A stretch of 11,191 nt of DNA from Clostridiales bacterium UBA6386 (GCA_002437585.1 DJQM01000025.1:8848-20038); one strand, 5' to 3'. Shown: positions 1 through 7,518, counted from the stretch's first letter. Notes: generated by a model not told the origin, from the letters alone. Translations and numbers: made by a program.

Positions 1-9
1 AGAAGCCGG

Positions 10-44
10 CTCAAGGGGCGCTGCCGAAAAGCCGCCCCCTTGAG
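10..44. repeat. Imperfect inverted repeat near window edge
   Basis: CTCAAGGGG (10-18) is the reverse complement of CCCCTTGAG (36-44). The pairing can be extended inward by CG/CG with one bulged C, and outward by GCCGG (5-9) with CCGGC (51-55) across a small internal loop. The structure lies downstream of the DUF1643 gene. No T-tract follows on either strand within the window, so it is not a convincing intrinsic terminator. It may be a palindromic intergenic repeat or part of a terminator for a neighbour outside the window. The rest of 1-144 holds no gene that I can see. Confidence 0.5.
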
Positions 45-144
45 AATCCCCCGGCCGCACTGCCGGAAGTGCATCAGAATATTTCGGATTGCTATGGGCG
101 GATTTTACCGGAAGCACTCAGATAGAAGAGAGATTTCTGCCGGT

Positions 145-759
145 TCATAGTGTTTCTAAGTACGCCTTTACATCAAAGGGCTTCAGCTTTTCGTCCTTGC
201 GCAGGTACAGCGGGTGGTGGGGATGCCCCTTCTTGGTGACGGCTCCGGCGCAGTACCAGCTGGCACCGAACTCCTCCCCGGCGGCCACCAGATCCCGGAC
301 GCAGTCGGGTAAGTATTTCCGCTTTTCGATGATAGCCCCCCAGGCCGCCCAGACGGAAGGGTGACCCGAAATGGAGAGGATGTACCGGAAGGCCTCCAGA
401 TTCTCCCGGTGGAGAGCCGGGTTATAGATTCTCTCCATATCGTCCGGGGAAGTAGCCCGCTGGGCGTAGACGTTGAACATGAGAAAGCTGTCATAGCCGT
501 TGCCCAGGGCGATCCGCTCCACGGATTTGAGGGTGTTGTCCAGGGCATCGGGCTTTGCCGTAGAGGGGTTGATGCCGATGCAAATTAAGGGATTTTTCCC
601 TCTTGTGCCCAGCAGATACCGGTATTCCGAGTAAAAATTGGGGGCGTAGAGCCACTTTTTGATGTCATATTCCGGGGAGGGGGTGTTGGCGGCGGCCAGA
701 GCCTCCCGGAAGGTCAGAAGGGCAAGCTCCGTGGTGGGAGCACTGGGAATATGTGCCAT
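145..759 (-). CDS. DUF1643 domain-containing protein
   Basis: This 204-residue soluble protein matches the DUF1643 family as I know it. The characteristic blocks are present: INPSTA (63-68) followed by an Asp/Thr pair (D74, T76), a FNVYAQRAT segment (95-103) and WAAWG (137-141). A His/Lys-rich tail, KKGHPHHPLYL (176-186), completes the conserved core. The biochemical function of the family is not established, so no reaction is assigned. The chosen ATG (759-757) overlaps the stop of the upstream gene as TGATG and is preceded by GGAGG about 7 nt away. A reading frame nine codons longer exists but lacks this signal. It is the last gene of the unit that starts with the XRE regulator, and its translation is probably coupled to the membrane protein before it. 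No clear terminator follows. Confidence 0.85.
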   Translation of the reverse strand: MAHIPSAPTTELALLTFREALAAANTPSPEYDIKKWLYAPNFYSEYRYLLGTRGKNPLICIGINPSTAKPDALDNTLKSVERIALGNGYDSFLMFNVYAQRATSPDDMERIYNPALHRENLEAFRYILSISGHPSVWAAWGAIIEKRKYLPDCVRDLVAAGEEFGASWYCAGAVTKKGHPHHPLYLRKDEKLKPFDVKAYLETL

Positions 760-1337
760 CAGGTGTCCTCCACGGTGGGGAACCACAGGCTCTGACTGGG
801 GTCATGGAAGTCACAGCTCGCCGGCTCCCGGCCGGTCTGGCGGCACCAGCCGGCGAAGGCGGCATCCAGGAAGGGATAGACCCCCTCCATGGTGGACTGA
901 AGGCTCAGAGTATTGCCGTCAGCCAGATACAGCTCAATGACCACATTTCCGCCCTGGATCAGATACAGCTTCTGCCCCTGAATCTGGTCGTAGCGGTAAG
1001 CAACGGATTTTTTGGCAAATTTCGACAAAAGGAAGGTGTCCTTGTCATAAAAAACGCCGAAGCTCAGGTAATAGGCTGCCAGCCCGGCTCCCATCAGCAG
1101 CACGATGATGCCGCCCCAGAAAAGCACCCGGTCGCCTTTGACCCCGGCGCAGATGGCCAGAACGCCCAGGGTGGACAGGATTACCCCGAACAGGCCGTAT
1201 CGCTTGTTTGCCCGGACGGCCAGGCCGCTCATGTGCTGCGCCTTGCTGCGGAACATTCTGGCAAAGGCCTTATCCACCAGGCGGCACAGGCCGAAAACAA
1301 TGGCGGCGACGAGAATAATGACGATGGCAGTTGACAT
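759..1337 (-). CDS. Small membrane protein with PH-like C-terminal half
   Basis: This is a hypothetical protein of 192 residues. An N-terminal hydrophobic helix (about 1-20) is followed by a basic stretch (about 22-46), then a helical hairpin of two hydrophobic segments (about 47-66 and 70-92). From about residue 93 the chain alternates short beta-like strands (FGVFYDKDTFLL, VAYRYDQIQGQKLYL, VVIELYLADGNTLSL) and ends in an amphipathic helix. That is the layout of bacterial PH-like domains in small membrane proteins, but the domain call is by appearance only. The ATG is preceded by AAGGAG at good spacing, 26 nt after the cyclo-ligase stop, and the gene overlaps the DUF1643 start by one base. 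Function unknown. Confidence 0.8.
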   Translation of the reverse strand: MSTAIVIILVAAIVFGLCRLVDKAFARMFRSKAQHMSGLAVRANKRYGLFGVILSTLGVLAICAGVKGDRVLFWGGIIVLLMGAGLAAYYLSFGVFYDKDTFLLSKFAKKSVAYRYDQIQGQKLYLIQGGNVVIELYLADGNTLSLQSTMEGVYPFLDAAFAGWCRQTGREPASCDFHDPSQSLWFPTVEDT

Positions 1338-1363
1338 AACTTCTCCTTCTTCTCGGCGGATGC

Positions 1364-1897
1364 TTATGCCCAGAGCACCGTGTCCACGGGAATGTCGTGA
1401 GCCTCTACCTCCAGCTTGGGCAGCATCTGAAATTCATAGCACAGAGCCAGGGTGGGGTGATGCGGCTCCGCGGCCAGGAATTTATCGTAGAAGCCGCCGC
1501 CGTAGCCGATCCGGTGACCCTGGGGGTCGAAGGCCAGCCCGGGCATGAGCACCAGGGCGGTTTCATCGTGAGCCACCGGCCCGTCGGCGATGGGCTCTGG
1601 AATGCCCGCGTAGCCCTTGGCCACGGCGGTCAGATCATCCAGGTACAGAAATTTCATTTCGTCGCCGTAGACCTTGGGCACGGCCACCTTTTTCCCGTCC
1701 TTCAGGGCGCGCGCCAGCATGGGTACCGTGCGCACCTCCTGATTGTAGGGCAGGTAGCCGTAGATGGTTCTGGCGTTCCGGTAAGCGTCGCTTGCGAAGA
1801 ATAGCTGGGCAAGCCTGGCACTGCGCTCTTCGATTTCCGCTTCCGTCATGGCTCGCTTCCGGGCACGAATCTGGCGGCGCAGTTCGGTTTTATCCAT
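1364..1897 (-). CDS. 5-formyltetrahydrofolate cyclo-ligase
   Basis: This enzyme uses ATP to convert 5-formyltetrahydrofolate to 5,10-methenyltetrahydrofolate, returning a storage or side-product folate to the one-carbon pool in the cytosol. The 177-residue length is normal for the family. The N-terminal basic helix DKTELRRQIRARKRAM carries the nucleotide-contacting Lys/Arg residues, and the hallmark loop GYGGGFYDKFL occupies 131-141. Typical blocks IYGYLPYNQEV (45-55) and a C-terminal HDIPVDTV (167-174) are present. The ATG is preceded by GGAGG about 7 nt upstream, and the gene overlaps the end of the XRE regulator by 8 nt, so translation is probably coupled. The family is often called MTHFS, or FAU1 in some bacteria. 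I give no bacterial gene symbol because usage varies. Confidence 0.95.
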   Translation of the reverse strand: MDKTELRRQIRARKRAMTEAEIEERSARLAQLFFASDAYRNARTIYGYLPYNQEVRTVPMLARALKDGKKVAVPKVYGDEMKFLYLDDLTAVAKGYAGIPEPIADGPVAHDETALVLMPGLAFDPQGHRIGYGGGFYDKFLAAEPHHPTLALCYEFQMLPKLEVEAHDIPVDTVLWA

Positions 1898-2546
1898 TGG
1901 AATCCTCCTTTTTCTCGCTGCGGAACATCCGGAACCAGAGGAAAATGGCGATCTGGCCTGGAATGCCCAGCAGGAACAGCTTCAGATAGGAAACCCGCAA
2001 AACCACCCACAATGTCACATAAATGCTCAGAAGGCAGCCCCAGACAATGGCACTGATGAGCATTTTGTTCCAGCGGAAGTCGTGCCAGGCCGAGCGCAGG
2101 CTCAGCAGCACAATGGCGTTGGCGGGGATGGCATAGAAAAACAGCAGGCGGCTGTATTTTTCCAGAAAGACGAAGGGGGACATGAGCACGAAGGCAAGCA
2201 AGGCCACAAACCACACCAGGGTGGAGGACAGGGCCAGAATTACGTTTTTGTTGGCCTTGCGCTTGAGGGCCTTTTCCGAAACCTGGGTCATGGCCTTTTC
2301 CAGGGTGCCCGGATTTCCCGGCAGAGCCTCCGGATCGGCCAAAAGGTCGTTGACGGTGATGCCGAACTGTGCCGCCAGCTGCATCAGAGTCAGCACATCC
2401 GGAATGGACTCCCCCCGCTCCCATTTGGAAACGGCCTTGTCGGAATAATTCAGCTTTTCCGCCAGTGCCAGCTGGGTCAGACCTGCCCGCTTGCGATAGG
2501 CGGCGATATTGGCACCGATCTGATATTTCAGCTTCTCGTCGTCCAT
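1890..2546 (-). CDS. XRE-family regulator fused to four membrane helices
   Basis: This 218-residue protein has an N-terminal Cro/CI-type helix-turn-helix (about 9-66). The recognition region LTQLALAEKLNYSDKAVSKW (23-42) and the trailing GESIPDVLTLMQLAAQFGITVNDLL are typical of clostridial XRE proteins. A basic linker (about 88-100) leads to four hydrophobic segments at about 103-124, 132-150, 162-184 and 189-207. It is therefore probably a membrane-anchored DNA-binding protein that could respond to an envelope or small-molecule signal; the signal is unknown. The start at 2546 is chosen because GGGAGGG lies about 6 nt upstream; a frame opening at 2603 lies within the promoter and has no such site. 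It is the first gene of a four-gene unit and may control its own operon, but no operator was identified. Confidence 0.9.
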   Translation of the reverse strand: MDDEKLKYQIGANIAAYRKRAGLTQLALAEKLNYSDKAVSKWERGESIPDVLTLMQLAAQFGITVNDLLADPEALPGNPGTLEKAMTQVSEKALKRKANKNVILALSSTLVWFVALLAFVLMSPFVFLEKYSRLLFFYAIPANAIVLLSLRSAWHDFRWNKMLISAIVWGCLLSIYVTLWVVLRVSYLKLFLLGIPGQIAIFLWFRMFRSEKKEDSNG

Positions 2547-2574
2547 GTTTTCCCTCCCGGTCGTTGTCTTCCAT

Positions 2575-2603
2575 AGCATATCACAAAAGGACGGGATTTG
2601 CAA
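2575..2603 (-). promoter_or_regulatory. Sigma-A-like promoter of the XRE operon
   Basis: Read on the minus strand, TTGCAA (2603-2598) and TATGCT (2580-2575) are separated by exactly 17 bp. A TG one base upstream of the -10 box makes it an extended -10 promoter. The -35 box starts only two bases beyond the T-tract of the preceding terminator. The predicted leader is about 20-25 nt, just enough for the ribosome binding site. Confidence 0.6.
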
Positions 2604-2605
2604 CC

Positions 2606-2633
2606 AAAAACCGCAGCCGAAGGCGGCTGCGGT
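2606..2633 (-). terminator. Intrinsic terminator of the GT-C-like gene
   Basis: A perfect 10-bp GC-rich stem (ACCGCAGCCG / CGGCTGCGGT) with a 4-nt loop is followed on the minus strand by TTTTT. The stem begins on the base right after the TAG stop codon at 2636-2634, so there is essentially no 3' untranslated spacer. Confidence 0.9.
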
Positions 2634-4334
2634 CTATTCTTTCAGACGTACAACAGGCGCGCCCTCCGGGCTGTACCGAGCGGCGATGGCACTGCCGGCT
2701 TCGGTTTCCTCGAAGATGATCAGGTAGTCAAAGTCTGCAAGCTGCTCCTCCCGGAAATCCGCGTCCCGTTCCACGGTTACCTGATGAGAGGAAAGCAGGT
2801 ATGCGGCCATATAGGGCAGCTCGTTGGCGTAATAGTTTTCATCGGTTGTCAGGATCAGATAGTTCCTGCCCTCCGGAATTTCGTACAGGGCAATGAGCCT
2901 GTCGAATTTGTGACGGTTGGAGCCGGTGTAGTCCTGACGCTGCAGCAGGGTCAGGTTGGGGTTCACCGCAAAAAGCACAAGCGTCAATGCGGCCAGGGGT
3001 ACCAGTGCCAGAAGGGGCTTTCCGGGTGTATGCGTCAGATTCAGGCTTTGGAGCAGCCCAAGAAATACAATACCGGCGACAAACAGGAGAATCGTTCTGT
3101 GGTATCGGCTGTAGCTTGCCAGAATCAGGGACTCCTGCAGCGGCATGGAGATCAGATACATGACATAGGTGCCAAGCTGATAGAAACCATAGGAAAAAGA
3201 GGCAAGCACTATGGCCCGGCACAGAGGACGGGCGGACTCCCTGCCAAGCCGCCGCCAGAGAAGACAGACCAGAAAAGCAGCCGCCAGGAGCCAGAGAGCC
3301 CGGTTGCTGACAGAGAAGATTTTTCTTCCCATTTCCAGGGCAATTTCGAGAATGGAGCGGAGATCCTTATCATGAAATACATGGCTGTAGTTGGACAGGG
3401 ACATGGCGTGCTTGCTGAGCATTCCTGCGGGGAACACCAGGCTCACATGCTTCTGCCACAGGAAGAAGGCAGCACCGGGAGCCCCAAGCAGAGCCAGCCA
3501 GGTCTTCCGGGAAAGGGGCTTCTTCCGGCAAAGATACCAGACATAGCCGTAGAGGATCCCCACAAAGAAAAAACCGCTGTTTTTGATGCTGACGAGAAAT
3601 ACCGCATGGGGAAGCAGAATCCAGGGCATCCGCCGAAGCTCCTGCCGATAGAAGATACATAGGGCAATGGCGTTCAGAGCGGTAATGGGAAGCAGACTGT
3701 CCACCATCAGTTCTGTCAGCCGGGAATTGCCGCAGAGCAGAAAGACACAGCATACGCTTACGGCAAGCTTCTGCCAGGTCCCTTTGGCAAAGACGAAAAG
3801 CCCGGTAAGCATCCCCAGCATCAGCGCCGCCTGGGCGAACATCAGCACCCACTCCGAGGTGATGCCCAGAGCCTGGGTAACGTAGAACAAAAAGCAGGCA
3901 CTGCCTACCGGGTAGGAAGAGAAGAGCACATTTGCGTCGGTTCCCACCGGAAAACGACCCTGCTGGGTGATGATTTTGGCAACCAATGCCCAGTGGATGA
4001 AGCTGTCGTGGTGCTGCACCCGGCTGCCGGGAAACAGGTACAGAAAGAACAGACACCCGGCGACGAAGAAAACCGTACCGAAGGTCAGAATTCCGGCAAC
4101 AGACTCCTTTTGCCGAAGAGAGCGAAGGAGCAGAACCAGACCGCCAAGCCAAAGAATCACCGCGGTTTCCTTCAGAAGATTCAGAATCCCCATCAGGAAC
4201 AGCACACTTCCGATGGCACTGAACAGAACCCCGATGGCAAGCTCCGGCTTCACATATTTTTTGAGAGACTGCAAATATCCCCAGCAGGACAGTGCCAGCA
4301 GAAGCAGACGGATCAGCAGCGCGATTGCCTTCAT
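2634..4334 (-). CDS. Polytopic membrane protein, GT-C glycosyltransferase-like
   Basis: This 566-residue integral membrane protein has about ten or more hydrophobic segments spread over residues 1-457. A soluble tail of about 109 residues follows (458-566), probably on the outer face. The first long loop carries HHDSFIHW (108-115) with an acidic residue (D110) and then SSYPVGSA (139-146). This arrangement resembles GT-C fold glycosyltransferases, which use lipid-linked sugar donors and carry a catalytic Asp/Glu in the first external loop. The resemblance is by motif and topology only, so donor and acceptor are unknown; a polymer flippase or ligase-like protein is an alternative. The ATG is preceded by GAGGTG at 6-7 nt. 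It stands alone with its own promoter and terminator, although weak read-through from the ATPase operon is possible because no terminator is visible between them. Confidence 0.8.
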   Translation of the reverse strand: MKAIALLIRLLLLALSCWGYLQSLKKYVKPELAIGVLFSAIGSVLFLMGILNLLKETAVILWLGGLVLLLRSLRQKESVAGILTFGTVFFVAGCLFFLYLFPGSRVQHHDSFIHWALVAKIITQQGRFPVGTDANVLFSSYPVGSACFLFYVTQALGITSEWVLMFAQAALMLGMLTGLFVFAKGTWQKLAVSVCCVFLLCGNSRLTELMVDSLLPITALNAIALCIFYRQELRRMPWILLPHAVFLVSIKNSGFFFVGILYGYVWYLCRKKPLSRKTWLALLGAPGAAFFLWQKHVSLVFPAGMLSKHAMSLSNYSHVFHDKDLRSILEIALEMGRKIFSVSNRALWLLAAAFLVCLLWRRLGRESARPLCRAIVLASFSYGFYQLGTYVMYLISMPLQESLILASYSRYHRTILLFVAGIVFLGLLQSLNLTHTPGKPLLALVPLAALTLVLFAVNPNLTLLQRQDYTGSNRHKFDRLIALYEIPEGRNYLILTTDENYYANELPYMAAYLLSSHQVTVERDADFREEQLADFDYLIIFEETEAGSAIAARYSPEGAPVVRLKE

Positions 4335-4353
4335 AGATTCACCTCAGGGAAAG

Positions 4354-4400
4354 ATTATCACACATATCCCCAGTCTACCACAAAAAAGACGATTGTGCAA
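4354..4400 (-). promoter_or_regulatory. Two overlapping candidate promoters for the GT-C-like gene
   Basis: On the minus strand, candidate one is TTGCAC (4400-4395), a 17-bp spacer and TAGACT (4377-4372), with TG at the extended -10 position. Candidate two is TTGTGG (4383-4378), an 18-bp spacer and GATAAT (4359-4354), also preceded by TG. The second starts close to the coding region. The sequence alone does not decide between them, and both may work. Confidence 0.45.
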
Positions 4401-4406
4401 CCAAAT

Positions 4407-5900
4407 TTATAAGGCGTCCCGGCAGGCTCTGCGCAGGGCTTCCTCCCGCTTGTGATACAGCAGGCTGCTTATGTGGCGCAGGTAGGCAGGGCAGCCGTGA
4501 AGCCGGATGAATTCCTGAGCCGCCGGGAGCTTGGTCAGCCCCGTGACCAGCAGATTCATTTCCTGACGTGTGCCGAAGCTGTCCTCAGCGAACCGGATGG
4601 CATTGTCTAAGCCTCGGGAAACGGCACTGACCGCGTCTGCCCGGACGGCCACGTCCTGGGCAAACTGAGCCTTCAGACAGGGAAACAATTGTTCTCCGGT
4701 TTGCCGCTGCTCCCGGGCAATGCCGCCCATGGCCGCCAGACGGCCAAGCACCCATCGCTCCACCTGAGCGTCCGCCTTAGAAATCAGACCGTTTTCTTCC
4801 TTGACGGTCAGGGCCTTTTCCCCCGCGGCGAGGAAATCCGGAAGGGTCTGACTGGCTCCCCGGAACCGTTTCAGCATTTCATGCAGGCGCACCGTCCGGG
4901 CATCCAGGGTTTCATAAGTCCGCAGCCGTGCCGCCAGTCCCTCCAGCAGCAGATTGACCACGCTGACCCCCTCGTCAAAGCCGCCGGCGGCCGCCATGGC
5001 AGTCTTTTCCCGATACTGTGCCTCGGTCAGCACGCCATCCAGCAGGTCGGAAATGCCGTAGTCCGTGCCGTACTTCCGGTACAGCCGCCAGTAGGCGGCA
5101 AAATCCCGGGCGGTGTCCGGCTTTCGCAGATATTCGCCAATCAAATCCTCGGTTACGGGAAGACCGTGGGTCTCGTAGCTTTGCAGCAGCCGGGATAAGT
5201 CCTCCCAGCCCCGGGCGGTGACGAAGGACAGCTCCCCATCCTTCCGGGTCACGGTGTAGAACCGGTCGGGCTTCACCGTCAGGTAGGACAGAACCGCCCC
5301 GTGAAGCTGCCGCTGCCGGGCGTAGTCCAGCCAGACGGAAAGGTCGGCCTCCACGGTGAGCTGCCGTACCCGATCCAGGGTCACCACGTCAAATTCCCGG
5401 ACGGATTTGTTATATTCCGGCGGATTCCCCGCAGCCACTACCACCCAACCGGCGGGCAGGCGATGGGTGCCGAAGGTTTTGTTCTGCAAAAACTGGAGCA
5501 TGGTGGGAGCCAGGGTCTCCGACACGCAGTTGATCTCGTCCAGAAACAGAATGCCCTCCGCCGTTCCCGTCCGCTCCATGGCATCGTACACCGAGGCGAT
5601 GATCTCGCTCATGGTGTACTCCGTCACCGTGACGGTTCTGCCGCCGTAGTGCTTCTCCACCAGCCGGGGCAGGCCGATGGCACTTTGCCGGGTGTGGTGG
5701 GACAGGGTGTAGGACACCAGATTGACGGCGCAGCTTTCCGCCGCCTGCTCCAAAACGGCGGTTTTGCCGATGCCCGGAGGCCCCATCAGCAGCAGAGGCC
5801 GCTGATGTACCGCCGGAAAAAGGTACTGGCCGTCTTCGCCCTTTTCCAGGTAGGATCGTACCGTGCGGATGATTTCTTCTTTCGCTTCCTGAATGTTCAT
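4407..5900 (-). CDS. MoxR-type AAA+ ATPase
   Basis: This 497-residue protein is the ATPase half of a MoxR/VWA chaperone-like pair. Visible motifs are the Walker A loop GPPGIGKT (40-47), Walker B ILFLDEIN (117-124) and the sensor-1 region AAGNPP (156-161). An LDRVRQ segment (175-180) is a possible site for the arginine finger. Such ATPases hydrolyse ATP to remodel or insert cofactors into client complexes, acting with a VWA-domain partner. The AAA core ends near residue 300. The remaining roughly 200 residues are mostly helical, Arg/Glu-rich and of unknown function, which makes the protein longer than the usual MoxR of about 320-350 residues. The ATG lies 9 nt after the stop of the VWA gene, and its AGGAG overlaps that stop codon, so the two are almost certainly co-translated. 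No intrinsic terminator follows before 4334. Confidence 0.9.
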   Translation of the reverse strand: MNIQEAKEEIIRTVRSYLEKGEDGQYLFPAVHQRPLLLMGPPGIGKTAVLEQAAESCAVNLVSYTLSHHTRQSAIGLPRLVEKHYGGRTVTVTEYTMSEIIASVYDAMERTGTAEGILFLDEINCVSETLAPTMLQFLQNKTFGTHRLPAGWVVVAAGNPPEYNKSVREFDVVTLDRVRQLTVEADLSVWLDYARQRQLHGAVLSYLTVKPDRFYTVTRKDGELSFVTARGWEDLSRLLQSYETHGLPVTEDLIGEYLRKPDTARDFAAYWRLYRKYGTDYGISDLLDGVLTEAQYREKTAMAAAGGFDEGVSVVNLLLEGLAARLRTYETLDARTVRLHEMLKRFRGASQTLPDFLAAGEKALTVKEENGLISKADAQVERWVLGRLAAMGGIAREQRQTGEQLFPCLKAQFAQDVAVRADAVSAVSRGLDNAIRFAEDSFGTRQEMNLLVTGLTKLPAAQEFIRLHGCPAYLRHISSLLYHKREEALRRACRDAL

Positions 5901-5909
5901 AGTCGGCTC

Positions 5910-7115
5910 CTAGATTTGAAAACAGTTGGCCCATTTGGGCACCAGCTCCGGATGGCCGGAGCCTTTCAGCAGCACGAAGGCTGTCTCATAGTCCGGCGGC
6001 TGGGTGGGGTAGAATCCGTCTCCGTCGGTAAAGTAGAGCAGAGCCTTGAGATTTTTCAGCTGTCTGGTGCGGCGAAGGGTTTCCACATAGTCGAACACCG
6101 GGGTGAAATCCGTGCCGCCCCGACCCTGGATGACCACCTTTTTGGCGTAATCCAGCCAGTCCTCCCGGCTTTGAATCCGGGTCACGTCCTGAATGAGACA
6201 GTCGCACTGGAGAAAATACACGTTCATTTTCCGGAAAAAGTTCTCCTGGGCGGAGAGAATTTTCCAGGTCTCCGCCAGAAACCGGCTGACGGTTTCCTTG
6301 TCGCAGGAGCCGGAGGTGTCGATGGCGATGACCAGCTCCTCCAGCCGCCGAACCTCCTGGTACTCCAGCGGCTCTAAGAAGGGGGTTCCCAGTTCCAGCC
6401 CCAGCCGGTAGTAGGCATAGTCGAAGCTTTCCATATCCAGCTGCATTTCCTCCCGGAGGCCGGCGAAGCGTTCCAGATACCGCCGGTAATCGAACTGCCC
6501 GGCCTGGGCTTCCTCCGGGATTTCCTGCCCGGCACCAGGGGTGCGCCCCCGTTTGCCTGCCCCGGCTCTGGCTCCGGCGGCCGCCAGCAGAAGGGCTTCC
6601 CATTTCCGGCGGCCTTCTTCCCCTGGGGCTTCCTTCCAGACAATGTGGTCGTCGAAAGCATAAGCACTTCCGTCAAAGGCCGGGGCATTCTCCCGGAGAT
6701 AGCCGTAGATTTGTTGGGCAGTGAGGCTTTGCTGACCCAGCTCCGGGAGAATGGGCGGCTTTTTTTCCAATCGGGGGAGGTTCAGACCGTCGACGATCCG
6801 CTCCACCGCCAGGTCACAGGCGGCATCCCAGAGAGGTTCCCCGGCGTGTTCGTCGAAGGGGTGAAGGTACAGGCAATGCAGCAGCATGTGCAGATATCCC
6901 CGAAAGAGCTTCTCCGGCTGGGCGGCGTAGAGCCGCAGCAGGTCTTCCGGACGGAAGCGGGCGTTGCCGCCCTCCAGGCAGAAGCCGGGCTTCTCGTCCG
7001 GTACCCAGGGAAGGGCTGCCAGTGCCCCGCCCAACTGGGGTAGCGCATCCAGAAGCTGCTGCCGGGTCAGCTCCAGCACCTGTGCGCACAGGCGGGTCTT
7101 CTCGCCGGCCGTCAT
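5910..7115 (-). CDS. VWA-domain protein with zincin-like N-terminus (DUF2201-like)
   Basis: This 401-residue partner of the downstream ATPase has two regions. The N-terminal part (about 1-150) resembles the putative metallopeptidase domain paired with VWA domains (DUF2201 type). It has HMLLHCLYLH at 76-85, keeping three histidines but with Met in place of the glutamate of HExxH, then WDAACDLAVERIVDGL at 96-111. A low-complexity Ala/Gly/Arg/Glu linker covers about 162-206. The C-terminal VWA-like domain carries the metal-ion-dependent adhesion site: DTSGS (266-270), the Thr of GGTD (333-336) and TDGDG (363-367). The complete MIDAS implies Mg2+-dependent protein binding, whereas peptidase activity is doubtful. 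The start overlaps the upstream stop as ATGA (7115-7112) and has only a weak ribosome site, which points to translational coupling. Confidence 0.88.
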   Translation of the reverse strand: MTAGEKTRLCAQVLELTRQQLLDALPQLGGALAALPWVPDEKPGFCLEGGNARFRPEDLLRLYAAQPEKLFRGYLHMLLHCLYLHPFDEHAGEPLWDAACDLAVERIVDGLNLPRLEKKPPILPELGQQSLTAQQIYGYLRENAPAFDGSAYAFDDHIVWKEAPGEEGRRKWEALLLAAAGARAGAGKRGRTPGAGQEIPEEAQAGQFDYRRYLERFAGLREEMQLDMESFDYAYYRLGLELGTPFLEPLEYQEVRRLEELVIAIDTSGSCDKETVSRFLAETWKILSAQENFFRKMNVYFLQCDCLIQDVTRIQSREDWLDYAKKVVIQGRGGTDFTPVFDYVETLRRTRQLKNLKALLYFTDGDGFYPTQPPDYETAFVLLKGSGHPELVPKWANCFQI

Positions 7116-7459
7116 AGGGAAAAGTCCCGATCCGAAAAGCCCGTCAGCTGAGCCTTCCGGCGCAGGAGCAGCACGAAGCCCTCGGTGGATTTTAGACTTA
7201 TTGCCAGGCTCAGGCCGTCTTCCAGCAGACCTGGGGGGAACCAGTCCTGTGCCAGAAGCCGCTCCAGCTCCTCCAGCCGCCCCTCCCGCAGAAGCACCTC
7301 CATGGCAGGGCGCAGCCGCCGCTGAAGATAGCCTTCCAGGGCTTGCTTCTGGGTTTCCTTGGCCTGGCCGGAGAAGAAGCCTGCCAGTGCCAGCTCCAGC
7401 CGCACTTCCTCCCGGGGCGCGGACTGAAATTTCTGAAACAAAGCATCCATTTCCGACAT
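7112..7459 (-). CDS. Small helical protein, first gene of the VWA/ATPase operon
   Basis: This unrecognised 115-residue protein is predicted to be almost entirely helical. Residues 50-102 contain two similar helix-turn-helix stretches rich in Leu/Glu/Arg (PAMEVLLREGRLEELERLL and LSLAISLKSTEGFVLLLRR), loosely like ankyrin or other helical repeats. There is no signal peptide or membrane segment. The ATG at 7459 is chosen because GGGGAGG lies 6 nt upstream; a frame open from 7501 overlaps the promoter, and a second ATG three codons in has no better site. It overlaps the VWA gene by 4 nt (ATGA), so it is probably made in step with it and may be an adaptor or client-recognition subunit. That role is inferred from position only. 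Confidence 0.75.
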   Translation of the reverse strand: MSEMDALFQKFQSAPREEVRLELALAGFFSGQAKETQKQALEGYLQRRLRPAMEVLLREGRLEELERLLAQDWFPPGLLEDGLSLAISLKSTEGFVLLLRRKAQLTGFSDRDFSL

Positions 7460-7489
7460 GAAAAGCCTCCCCGCTATCGATTTTTCTCT

Positions 7490-7518
7490 ATCATAGCACA
7501 TATTTTACGGGCATACAA
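7490..7518 (-). promoter_or_regulatory. Promoter of the small protein/VWA/ATPase operon
   Basis: On the minus strand, TTGTAT (7518-7513), a 17-bp spacer and TATGAT (7495-7490) form a good extended -10 promoter, with TG one base before the -10 hexamer. It lies just downstream of the glmM terminator, and the predicted leader is about 25 nt. Confidence 0.6.

Noticed and set aside
1848..2576. Open frames on both strands overlapping the XRE gene (for example 1846-2574 minus)
   Set aside because: They are out-of-frame readings of the XRE regulator with no coherent protein features, whereas the chosen frame has a clear helix-turn-helix and membrane helices.
2598..3662. Plus-strand open frame (354 codons) opposite the GT-C-like gene
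   Set aside because: Gln/Lys/Gly-rich translation with no domain. The minus strand encodes a convincing membrane protein with promoter, ribosome site and terminator.
5301..6377. Long plus-strand open frame (358 codons) across the ATPase/VWA junction
   Set aside because: It runs antisense to two clear genes, has low-complexity His/Gln/Gly-rich content typical of reverse frames of GC-rich genes, and shows no ribosome site or recognisable domain.
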